Made by a program: the position numbers and the translations under genes. The notes beneath the pieces were generated by a model. It saw nothing but the letters and a program-made list of their open reading frames with translations, did not search any database and was not told the origin of the DNA. Source: Hyphomicrobiales bacterium (GTDB lineage Bacteria > Pseudomonadota > Alphaproteobacteria > Rhizobiales > Methyloligellaceae). Taken from it: 34,603 nucleotides of DNA. The stretch lies in NCBI GenBank assembly GCA_003135455.1, contig PLBV01000097.1, positions 10,598 through 45,200 on the forward strand. The letters run 5' to 3'. Of the stretch, positions 7,797 through 13,064 are shown one piece after another. Position 1 is the first letter of the stretch; every line of letters begins with the position of its first letter.

Positions 7797-8246
7797 TCAG
7801 ACGTGAGTCCCGTCCTGCTCCTCCGTCTCCGACTGGTTGCGCATCCAGGCCGCAATGCGCTCCAGCGTCTCCGCCGTTGAGCGTTGCATCTTGGCCCAGG
7901 ACTGGACGGCCACCGCCATCCAACTGTCGAGCGTCGTGGCCGCGTCCCGATTGAGTGTGGCGAACTTGGCTTTCTGCTCGCTTAACGCCGCGCCGACGCT
8001 CTCCACATGCGTCCGCATGCGGTCCTTGAAGGTGATGACCGTCTGCTCGGTCCGCTCGACCGCCCGCTCGCTGACCGCCGCCGCCCGCTCGGTCTGCGCC
8101 TTGACGGAGGCCGCGAACCTATCCATGCGGCTGTGGAAAGAATTATTGGCTCCGGAGCGAAGAGGCTCGGCCAAGCTCAGGCTTGCCGCCGATGCCACCA
8201 GAGCTGCCGCCAGCAACAGGGTGCCGGGCCATCGAAGATGTCGCAT
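7797..8246 (-). CDS. Uncharacterised exported helical protein, second gene of a predicted stress operon
   Basis: A 149-residue protein with a clear signal peptide (WPGTLLLAAALVASAASLSLAEP, cleavage near residue 27). The mature part is almost wholly amphipathic helix (RFAASVKAQTERAAAVSERA, KDRMRTHVESVGAALSEQKA), with no cysteine and no motif I recognise. It is probably periplasmic. GGAGG lies six bases before the ATG, just downstream of the stop codon of the 50-aa membrane protein, so the two are surely co-transcribed. The helix-rich character is shared with the following 175-aa protein, which hints that the products may interact or be distant relatives in different compartments (inference). 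Confidence 0.72.
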   Translation of the reverse strand: MRHLRWPGTLLLAAALVASAASLSLAEPLRSGANNSFHSRMDRFAASVKAQTERAAAVSERAVERTEQTVITFKDRMRTHVESVGAALSEQKAKFATLNRDAATTLDSWMAVAVQSWAKMQRSTAETLERIAAWMRNQSETEEQDGTHV

Positions 8247-8258
8247 CTGATCCTCCGA

Positions 8259-8411
8259 TCACCCCGTTGGCGACCACGGCAGGCTGACCCAGCCTACCGC
8301 CAGTAGGAACCCGGCAATGATCGCGAGAATGAGGGAGAAGACAAGGACCCAAAGCATGGCCTTTGGTCGCGTTCCCTGCCGGGCCTCGGTCGTGGTGAGC
8401 ACTTTTGCCAT
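8259..8411 (-). CDS. Small single-pass membrane protein, first gene of a predicted stress operon
   Basis: A 50-residue ORF absent from the track: MAKVLTTTEARQGTRPKAML, then a hydrophobic segment WVLVFSLILAIIAGFLLAVGWVSL, ending PWSPTG. One transmembrane helix with a basic N-terminal tail suggests an inner-membrane protein with the N-terminus in the cytoplasm. Support for reality: GGGAGA eight bases before the ATG, a second ribosome-binding site for the next gene directly after its stop, and an exact EcfG-type promoter about 75 bases upstream. Function unknown. Confidence 0.72.
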   Translation of the reverse strand: MAKVLTTTEARQGTRPKAMLWVLVFSLILAIIAGFLLAVGWVSLPWSPTG

Positions 8412-8485
8412 CAGCCAGTTCTCCCGTTCTATTCAATTGGGCGCGGCGATCCGCGCATAGGGGGCACGTCCCATCAGCCTTGGGT

Positions 8486-8511
8486 AACGCAAGCGCCCTG
8501 GTGGCCGTTCC
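8486..8511 (-). promoter_or_regulatory. EcfG-type promoter of the 50/149/175-aa operon
   Basis: On the minus strand: GGAAC (8511-8507), 17 bases, CGTT (8489-8486). This is an exact match to the alphaproteobacterial general stress sigma factor pattern. The -10 end is about 75 bases before the ATG at 8411. Confidence 0.75.
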
Positions 8512-8556
8512 AGAGGAGGGACGAGTAAGCGGGACGCAAAGGCGGCTAAGGCCGCG

Positions 8557-8805
8557 TCAATTGCCGGGTTCGAGGCTCTCGATGGCCTCGTGCACGGCGC
8601 GCAGCAACTCGGCCGGGCTGCGGTTCTCGTTCATGCCTTCGCCGGTTGCCCTGAGCAGCGCCTCGGCGTCGGCCTCCCACCGAACCAGGATCGAGCGCTT
8701 GTCGTCGACCGAGAGGCCGGTCGTGTGCAGCACATCCTTCGGCGCCAAGAACACCGAGGCGGGGTCGAGCTTGGCCTTGTCGAGATCGATGGCGACGACG
8801 GTCAT
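8557..8805 (-). CDS. Conserved small hypothetical protein (82 aa)
   Basis: The track ORF begins at 8919, but the ATG at 8805 has a strong purine-rich ribosome-binding site (GGAGAAAGG, seven bases away) and gives an 82-residue protein, MTVVAIDLDKAKLDPASVFL. The pattern LDPASVFxxPxDVL...LSxxxKxxILxRWExDAxxL..A..EGM resembles a small family of unknown function that I remember as common in proteobacteria, where the WExDA part is the most conserved. It has no signal or membrane segment, so it is cytoplasmic. A near-consensus EcfG promoter stands 37 bases upstream, fitting the surrounding stress genes. Function unknown. Confidence 0.72.
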   Translation of the reverse strand: MTVVAIDLDKAKLDPASVFLAPKDVLHTTGLSVDDKRSILVRWEADAEALLRATGEGMNENRSPAELLRAVHEAIESLEPGN

Positions 8806-8839
8806 CCGGAAGCCTTTCTCCGATTGTCCACTGGCAGGG

Positions 8840-8865
8840 GAAACTTTTAGCGGGCAGGTCGCGTT
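8840..8865 (+). promoter_or_regulatory. Possible EcfG-type promoter for the first DUF1328 gene
   Basis: GAAAC (8840-8844), 17 bases, CGTT (8862-8865): one mismatch to GGAAC-N17-CGTT. It overlaps, in opposite direction, the promoter of the 82-aa gene. The leader to the ATG at 8945 would be about 80 bases. Confidence 0.4.
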
Positions 8866-8867
8866 CC
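8842..8867 (-). promoter_or_regulatory. Probable EcfG-type promoter of the 82-aa gene
   Basis: On the minus strand: GGAAC (8867-8863), 17 bases, AGTT (8845-8842), one mismatch in the -10 element. It ends 37 bases before the ATG at 8805. Confidence 0.5.
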
Positions 8868-8944
8868 CCGCGATAAGATGTTTAGCGCGCGCCACGAGAA
8901 CGGCATCAAAATCGCGCAAACGGGATCAAAGGAGAATGTAAGAA

Positions 8945-9121
8945 ATGTTTGGTTGGGCGCTGACCTTTCTCATCATCGCACTCATCGCCGCTGCCCTCGG
9001 CTTCGGTGGCATCGCCGGCGCAGCCGTATCGATTGCCAAGCTCATTTTCGTGGTGGCCTTGCTCCTGCTCGCACTACCCATTCTCGCCAACATCTTTGTC
9101 GGCCGCCGTCCGCCGGTCTAG
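8945..9121 (+). CDS. DUF1328 family small membrane protein, copy 1
   Basis: A 58-residue protein missing from the track: [20 protein letters not shown], then [38 protein letters not shown]. It matches the DUF1328 (UPF0391, YtjA-like) pattern: two hydrophobic helices separated by the FGGIAGAA turn. These small inner-membrane proteins are often found among envelope or osmotic stress genes; their molecular role is unknown. AAAGGAG lies about ten bases before the ATG. The TAG stop is the first triplet of a family A palindrome. A second copy is at 12484. Confidence 0.88.
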   Translation: MFGWALTFLIIALIAAALGFGGIAGAAVSIAKLIFVVALLLLALPILANIFVGRRPPV

Positions 9122-9161
9122 CGCGCTATCGCATGAAATAGAATCGCGACAGCGCTTCTAG
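9119..9161. repeat. Dispersed palindrome, family A, copy 2
   Basis: tagcgcgctatcgc, loop atgaaatagaatc, gcgacagcgcttcta. The loop is nearly the same as in copy 1, so the whole element, not only the stem, is conserved. Its leading TAG is the stop codon of DUF1328 copy 1. Confidence 0.8.
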
Positions 9162-9197
9162 CTTCTTATTTGAGCATCGCGAACCTAGCGTCCCCGG

Positions 9198-9219
9198 CGG
9201 CCGCCCAGCGAGGCGGCCG
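9198..9219 (-). terminator. GC-rich hairpin just after ecfG, possible weak terminator
   Basis: cggccgcc (9198-9205) and ggcggccg (9212-9219) form a perfect 8-bp stem with a 6-base loop, six bases beyond the ecfG stop codon. There is no T run on the minus strand, so intrinsic termination is uncertain; it may protect the transcript end. Confidence 0.4.
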
Positions 9220-9224
9220 AGAAC

Positions 9225-9779
9225 TCAAGCGGTTCTGGGAATGCCGATAGGCGCCGTAGGACTGTCTTCGGGCGCGACGTCGGACTCCGACAATCCGAGC
9301 ATGTCAGCCAGGCGGTTCCGCGCGCGGTTGACGCGGCTCTTGATGGTGCCGACGGCGCAGCCGCAGATGTCGGCCGCCTCCTCATAGGAGAAGCCGGCGG
9401 CGCCCACCAGGATCAGCGCCTCGCGCTGATCGGCGGGAAGGCGGGTAAGCACGTTGCGGAAATCCTGCATGTCCATATGGCCGTACTGCTCGGGATGGGT
9501 GGAGAGTCTGGCGGCATAGCTGCCGTCGGCATCCTCCACCTCGCGCCGCCGCTTGCGCCGTTCGGAGAAGTAGGTGTTGCGCAGGATGGTGAACAGCCAC
9601 GCCTTCAGGTTCGTCCCTTCACGAAACGAATCGAGATGGTTCCATGCCTTGAACAGCGTCTCCTGCACCAGATCGTCCGCCCGCTCTTTGTCACCGCAGA
9701 GCGAGACGGCGAAGGCCCGCAAGTTGGACATCTCCGCTACGAGCGAATCCCTAAGGCTCGCCGACACTTTGGGTCGCAC
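9225..9779 (-). CDS. ecfG: General stress response ECF sigma factor EcfG
   Basis: A 184-residue ECF sigma factor. Region 2 is seen in LRAFAVSLCGDKERADDLVQ and ETLFKAWNHLDSFREGTNLK, and region 4 in LPADQREALILVGAAGFSYE and ADICGCAVGTIKSRVNRARN. This sequence and its position directly after nepR and opposite phyR identify it as EcfG (sigma-EcfG), which directs RNA polymerase to GGAAC-N16/17-CGTT promoters under stress. Start: GTG immediately after the nepR stop (TAAGTG), with GGAG inside the end of nepR, so the two are translationally coupled, as expected for a sigma factor and its anti-sigma factor. Seven candidate target promoters lie within 4 kb. Confidence 0.95.
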   Translation of the reverse strand: MRPKVSASLRDSLVAEMSNLRAFAVSLCGDKERADDLVQETLFKAWNHLDSFREGTNLKAWLFTILRNTYFSERRKRRREVEDADGSYAARLSTHPEQYGHMDMQDFRNVLTRLPADQREALILVGAAGFSYEEAADICGCAVGTIKSRVNRARNRLADMLGLSESDVAPEDSPTAPIGIPRTA

Positions 9780-10073
9780 TTATTTGTCTCCGCTCCGCTC
9801 GAGATCTTTCAGAAGCTGTAGGAGACGATCGGGGATTGGCTCGCGAGCGACCTCGTCGAACAGCGCGCGGACGTGCCGGCCGATATGAGCTTGCAGGTTG
9901 AGGGTTAGTCCGTCTTCCATGTTCGTCTCAGGCGCGGCATTGTGTTGCAGCTTGCCCTGAGCCTCTGCTGACTGGTCCATGATTTTGCTGGCACCGGGCG
10001 TTTTTGGCCGGCGGTCCTTTTTCTTCGCTTGCTCGTCCACGCTCAGTCCCCTATCCGCCGGGTTCGCTTGCAC
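9780..10073 (-). CDS. nepR: Anti-sigma factor NepR
   Basis: A 97-residue protein with a variable, basic and disordered first half and the conserved NepR core LQAHIGRHVRALFDEVAREP followed by IPDRLLQLLKDLE (about residues 60-93). NepR binds EcfG and keeps it inactive; when PhyR is phosphorylated its sigma-like domain takes NepR away, releasing EcfG. Start: GTG at 10073, chosen because AGGAGG lies eight bases upstream. It is the first gene of nepR-ecfG, transcribed divergently from phyR, with an EcfG-type promoter in front, which implies positive autoregulation. Confidence 0.92.
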   Translation of the reverse strand: MQANPADRGLSVDEQAKKKDRRPKTPGASKIMDQSAEAQGKLQHNAAPETNMEDGLTLNLQAHIGRHVRALFDEVAREPIPDRLLQLLKDLERSGDK

Positions 10074-10103
10074 AGCGGGGTCCTCCTGCTTTGTAGGCTA
10101 AAA

Positions 10104-10128
10104 AACACCCAAGGCGTCAATTGGTTCC
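10104..10128 (-). promoter_or_regulatory. EcfG-type promoter of nepR-ecfG
   Basis: On the minus strand: GGAAC (10128-10124), 16 bases, TGTT (10107-10104), one mismatch in the -10. It ends 30 bases before the nepR start. Its -35 element is the left half of the palindrome ggttcccggttgtcgggaacc shared with the phyR promoter. Confidence 0.7.
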
Positions 10129-10137
10129 CGGTTGTCG

Positions 10138-10162
10138 GGAACCGGAGGCCGGCTTGGGCGTT
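10138..10162 (+). promoter_or_regulatory. EcfG-type promoter of phyR
   Basis: GGAAC (10138-10142), 16 bases, CGTT (10159-10162): an exact match. It lies about 113 bases before the phyR ATG, back to back with the nepR promoter, giving autoregulation of the whole switch. Confidence 0.8.
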
Positions 10163-10275
10163 GGTTGTAGCTGCCCTGCGGTATGGCGCTTGCCACCCGC
10201 GTCGGGGTTTTCCAGTTGCTACCTTAAGCCCCGTCATGCGAATGGGGTTTCCCCAGGCCCATCACCGAAAGTCAG

Positions 10276-11091
10276 ATGCGGATGTCAATATCGAAAGCGA
10301 TCGCACCTCACCTTCCTTATTTGCGGCGTTTCGCGCGCGCCCTTGCCGGGACGCAAGCTGCCGGCGACTCCTATGTCGCCGCGACATTGGAGGTGCTGAT
10401 CGAAGACCCCTCCATGTTCGACAGCGCGCTCGACCCGCGTGTCGCTCTATACCGGACTTTCGTTGGGCTTTGGAACTCCGTCGACATCAATCTTAAGCCC
10501 GAGGCGCCGGCGGGTTCCATCACCCCGGTCGACCGCAAGCTCGAATCGATCACGCCGCTGCCGCGGCAGGCGTTCCTGCTCTTCGCGGTGGAGGGGTTCT
10601 CGGAAGCGGAAGCTGCACAGATACTCGACACCGATCCCGAGGCGGTAGCGAAGCTCATCGACGTCGCCGGCCGCGAGATTGCGGAACAGGTGGCGACCGA
10701 GGTGCTGATCATCGAGGACGAGCCGATGATCGCCATGGACCTAGAAGCCATCGTCGAAGGCCTCGGCCACCGCGTCACGGCCGTGGCGCGCACGCATTCC
10801 GAAGCCGTGAAGGCTGTAACGAAGACGAAGCCCGGGCTGGTGCTGGCCGACATCCAGCTGGCGGACGGCAGCTCAGGGCTCGACGCCGTCAATGAGATGC
10901 TGGCGAGCTTCGAGGTGCCGGTGATCTTCATCACCGCCTATCCCGACAGGCTGCTCACCGGCGAGCGGCCGGAGCCGGCCTTCCTCATCACCAAGCCCTA
11001 TCAGCCCGACACGGTGAAGGCGATCGTAAGCCAGGCGCTCTTCTTCGAGCGCCGCGCGCGTCTCCGCGATCGGCCGTCGGTGACCGCTTAA
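10276..11091 (+). CDS. phyR: Anti-anti-sigma response regulator PhyR
   Basis: A 271-residue fusion of an ECF-sigma-like domain (about residues 5-138; PLPRQAFLLFAVEGFSEAEA is the region-4-like part) and a receiver domain (about 142-260; VLIIEDEPMIAMDLEAIVEG). The receiver has the acidic pair E147/D148, phospho-acceptor D192 (LVLADIQLADGSSG), T220 and K240 (ITKPYQP). Phosphorylated PhyR binds NepR through the sigma mimic and so frees EcfG; it does not itself act as a sigma factor. The start ATG at 10276 has only a weak ribosome-binding site; ATG at 10282 is an equal alternative. It is divergent from nepR-ecfG. The kinase may be the HWE kinase at 13065 or one elsewhere. Confidence 0.95.
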   Translation: MRMSISKAIAPHLPYLRRFARALAGTQAAGDSYVAATLEVLIEDPSMFDSALDPRVALYRTFVGLWNSVDINLKPEAPAGSITPVDRKLESITPLPRQAFLLFAVEGFSEAEAAQILDTDPEAVAKLIDVAGREIAEQVATEVLIIEDEPMIAMDLEAIVEGLGHRVTAVARTHSEAVKAVTKTKPGLVLADIQLADGSSGLDAVNEMLASFEVPVIFITAYPDRLLTGERPEPAFLITKPYQPDTVKAIVSQALFFERRARLRDRPSVTA

Positions 11092-11139
11092 GCCGTCCAG
11101 TGCGATGGGAAAGGTGGAGCGGACCTCAAGCAAATGGCT

Positions 11140-11169
11140 TAGAGCGCTGTCGCAGGCGATAGCGCTCTA
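11140..11169. repeat. Dispersed palindrome, family A, copy 3 (short loop)
   Basis: tagagcgctgtcgc and gcgatagcgctcta pair over 14 bases with one mismatch and only two loop bases. It lies 48 bases after the phyR stop. The conserved loop of copies 1 and 2 is missing, so this is a deletion derivative or a separate subtype. Confidence 0.8.
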
Positions 11170-11197
11170 GGGGCCGCTCCCGATGCGTAGCTCGGGG

Positions 11198-11353
11198 TTA
11201 GATTTTGCCGAGCAGAAGCAGGATGAGAAGAACAACGAGGATCAATCCAACGACGCCCGAAGGGCCATAGCCCCAAGCGCGGCTATGCGGCCAGGCGGGG
11301 AAGGCGCCGACGAGGATCAGGATCAGAATAATAATAAGGATCGTGCTCAGCAT
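11198..11353 (-). CDS. DUF3309 family small membrane protein
   Basis: A 51-residue protein missing from the track: MLSTILIIILILILVGAFPA, then WPHSRAWGYGPSGVVGLILV, VLLILLLLGKI. The two hydrophobic helices flanking a conserved P-WPHSR-WGYGPSG loop are diagnostic of DUF3309, a family abundant in alpha- and betaproteobacteria and often near stress genes; function unknown. AGGAGG stands five bases before the ATG, which makes the start certain. The plus-strand ORF 11183-11410 in the track is a shadow. I found no clear EcfG promoter in front of it. Confidence 0.9.
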   Translation of the reverse strand: MLSTILIIILILILVGAFPAWPHSRAWGYGPSGVVGLILVVLLILLLLGKI

Positions 11354-11638
11354 GTTAGCCTCCTAAGGATCCCGGAAAGGCGACGGATGCGCTGCCTAAG
11401 GGCCGAATGAGGACAGGGACACGCGACACGCTAGACTTATCCTGCCCGAGCTTCTTGCCTACCGCACTCGGGTTTCCCCTCAAAGCGCGCAAAAAACATC
11501 AAGACTTGAAATCGCATTTAGCCCCCAGCGTCCTCAACGGACGCCAGGTTCGGCGAAGTTAAGAGATTCGCCCCCAACCAACAACGACGCCGCGCCTCCA
11601 AGGGAAAAAGTCCCAAGAAGGCTGCGGCGATATTGGCG
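11354..11638. other. Intergenic region without recognised gene
   Basis: About 285 bases between the DUF3309 start and the csbD stop, both on minus. It must contain the DUF3309 promoter, but no EcfG-type pair was found. A small hairpin, gcgtcc-tcaac-ggacgc (11528-11544), is the only structure noted. Confidence 0.5.
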
Positions 11639-11836
11639 CTAAGCGTTGCTCAGCCAGGTATCGACTTGCTTCTCGGCTACGTCCTTGGCAATGCCGTAGC
11701 GCTCCTGGATCTTGCCGATTAGCTGGACCCTGCGGCCTTCGACCAGGTTGAGGTCGTCATCGGTAAGCTTGCCCCATTGCTGCTGCACCTTACCGCGGAA
11801 CTGCTTCCAATTGCCTTCGATGCGATCCCAATTCAT
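11639..11836 (-). CDS. CsbD family stress protein
   Basis: A 65-residue protein, MNWDRIEGNWKQFRGKVQQQ and WGKLTDDDLNLVEGRRVQLI, then GKIQERYGIAKDVAEKQVDT and WLSNA. This is the classic CsbD pattern (W-x-IEGNWKQxKGKxKxxWGKLTDDDL). CsbD proteins are small, highly helical and induced in general stress in many bacteria; the molecular function is unknown. The track ORF runs on to 12430, but the ATG at 11836 has GGAGG six bases upstream and matches the family start. An exact EcfG-type promoter lies 66 bases upstream. It is divergent from the response regulator at 12026. Confidence 0.93.
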   Translation of the reverse strand: MNWDRIEGNWKQFRGKVQQQWGKLTDDDLNLVEGRRVQLIGKIQERYGIAKDVAEKQVDTWLSNA

Positions 11837-11902
11837 GCGTCGCCTCCATTTGCTTGGCCCCACTAGGCGCGGGTGGCCCACGGTTGATCCGAAGATAGAG
11901 AA

Positions 11903-11928
11903 AACGCCTCGCCGTGCGCCCGGGTTCC
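11903..11928 (-). promoter_or_regulatory. EcfG-type promoter of csbD
   Basis: On the minus strand: GGAAC (11928-11924), 17 bases, CGTT (11906-11903). Exact match, with the extended GGAACC form of the -35 element. Confidence 0.78.
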
Positions 11929-12025
11929 GTCGACAGCAGGTGGTTGGTGTCGAACACGCCTGACTTAACCGGCGCCAATGGCTTAAAGCGCGGCGTTGGA
12001 GTAGGCTCGCCGCCGGGGGGAAAGC

Positions 12026-12382
12026 ATGGCAACGAAGCGCATCCTCGTGGTCGAGGACGAGTTTCTCATCGCGCTCGATATTGCGGGCGTGTTGGAGCAG
12101 GCCGGCCTCGACGTCATCGGGCCTCACGGCACCATCAGCGCGGCGCTCCGGGCGATCCAAGGCGAAGAGGTGCATGGCGCGCTCTTGGATGCCAATCTCG
12201 GCGGCGAGTCGGTTGGCGTCATCGCCGATGCGCTCGCGGCGCGCAGCATTCCGTTTGCCTTTGTCAGCGGCTACGGACGCGAGCAGCTCCCGGCGCCCCA
12301 CGGCGGGGCACCCCTGATCAAGAAGCCGTTCACCGGCAAGGAGCTGCTCACCGTCGTCGCAGCCTTTGTCGCGGGGCCCTAA
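12026..12382 (+). CDS. Single-domain response regulator, SdrG-like
   Basis: A 118-residue stand-alone receiver (ILVVEDEFLIALDIAGVLEQ), with acidic D11/E12, phospho-acceptor D55 in ALLDANLGG, S81 at the usual Thr/Ser position and K100 in LIKKPF. The PFAFVSGYG stretch resembles the FATGUY motif (FATGY-type) of alphaproteobacterial single-domain regulators such as SdrG, which help relay phosphate to PhyR. Ser replaces the usual Thr. Having no output domain, it must act by protein contact or as a phosphate shuttle. The ATG follows a purine-rich GGGGGAAAG. Its place among the stress genes and 683 bases before a histidine kinase supports a signalling role upstream of PhyR; this is inference. Confidence 0.85.
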   Translation: MATKRILVVEDEFLIALDIAGVLEQAGLDVIGPHGTISAALRAIQGEEVHGALLDANLGGESVGVIADALAARSIPFAFVSGYGREQLPAPHGGAPLIKKPFTGKELLTVVAAFVAGP

Positions 12383-12411
12383 CAGCCTCGCGGGAGAGAC
12401 TTGCCTCGATT

Positions 12412-12436
12412 GGAACAAAATTCGGCCCAACGCGTT
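12412..12436 (+). promoter_or_regulatory. EcfG-type promoter of the second DUF1328 gene
   Basis: GGAAC (12412-12416), 16 bases, CGTT (12433-12436). Exact match, 47 bases before the ATG at 12484. Confidence 0.78.
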
Positions 12437-12483
12437 AAAGTGGGCTTTTCCCGTGGCCGGCCTTCAACCTTCGAGGTTCCTTC

Positions 12484-12639
12484 ATGCTCTATTGGGCGTT
12501 AGTTTTCGCCGTTGTGGCCTTGGTGGCAGGGGTGTTCGGCTTCGGGGGCGTTGCCTCTGCGGCGGCGGGCATCGCGCGCATCCTGTTCTTCATCTTCATT
12601 GTGATTTTCCTCATCACCCTCGTCGCGGCCATCGTTTAG
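12484..12639 (+). CDS. DUF1328 family small membrane protein, copy 2
   Basis: A 51-residue protein missing from the track: [20 protein letters not shown], then [31 protein letters not shown]. It has the canonical DUF1328 start (MLxWALxFLVVALIAGxLGFGGVA) and two transmembrane helices. It is closer to the family consensus than copy 1, which has a longer basic tail. GAGG lies eight bases before the ATG, and the exact EcfG-type promoter makes it a predicted direct stress target. Function of the family is unknown. Confidence 0.9.
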   Translation: MLYWALVFAVVALVAGVFGFGGVASAAAGIARILFFIFIVIFLITLVAAIV

Positions 12640-13064
12640 GGAGCGGCCCTCTCTAGAATGGAGGTTCGGGGGTCCGTTCGTTGATCCCCGTCCTTCACAC
12701 GCGCTGGCAACAGGCTGATTGATCAGATAAAAGTGCTTACGAAAAAAAACGCCTGCGACCAGGGGAGGGGATCGGTCACGGCCGCTGGTTCGACCGCCGC
12801 GGGAGGGGCGGGGAGGTTCGCGTGCGCTCGAACGTCCTCTAAACGAGAAACAGGAGTGAACGGTTCCATTGCCTCTGTACGGAAAATAAAGGCCGCCAGG
12901 TGACCACGGGTAAATGCCGCTCGCGGCGGACCATCGGCGGCAAAAATGTCTACCCCATCAAGAACGAACACCGCCCGGTCGGGTTTAGGAATTAAACGTG
13001 GACGCGGGGCGGATGCCGGAACCGCCGCCGCGTTTAACTCACCTGCTGGCCAAGACCAAAGACA
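12640..13064. other. 425-base intergenic region with no convincing gene
   Basis: Between DUF1328 copy 2 and the histidine kinase. A minus-strand ORF (12723-13070) exists but shows no domain, signal or good start. No EcfG-type promoter with correct spacing was seen; GGAAC at about 13019 is followed by CGTT only eight bases later. The kinase promoter should lie here. Confidence 0.5.

Noticed and set aside
11183-11410. Plus-strand ORF of 75 codons
   Set aside because: Low-complexity Asp/Asn/Glu stretch antisense to the DUF3309 gene.
11837-12430. N-terminal extension of the CsbD ORF to 263 codons
   Set aside because: CsbD proteins start at MNWD; GGAGG before the internal ATG and an EcfG promoter inside the extension show that it is not coding.
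13017-13038. GGAAC followed by CGTT before the kinase gene
   Set aside because: The spacing is only eight bases; an EcfG promoter needs 16-17.
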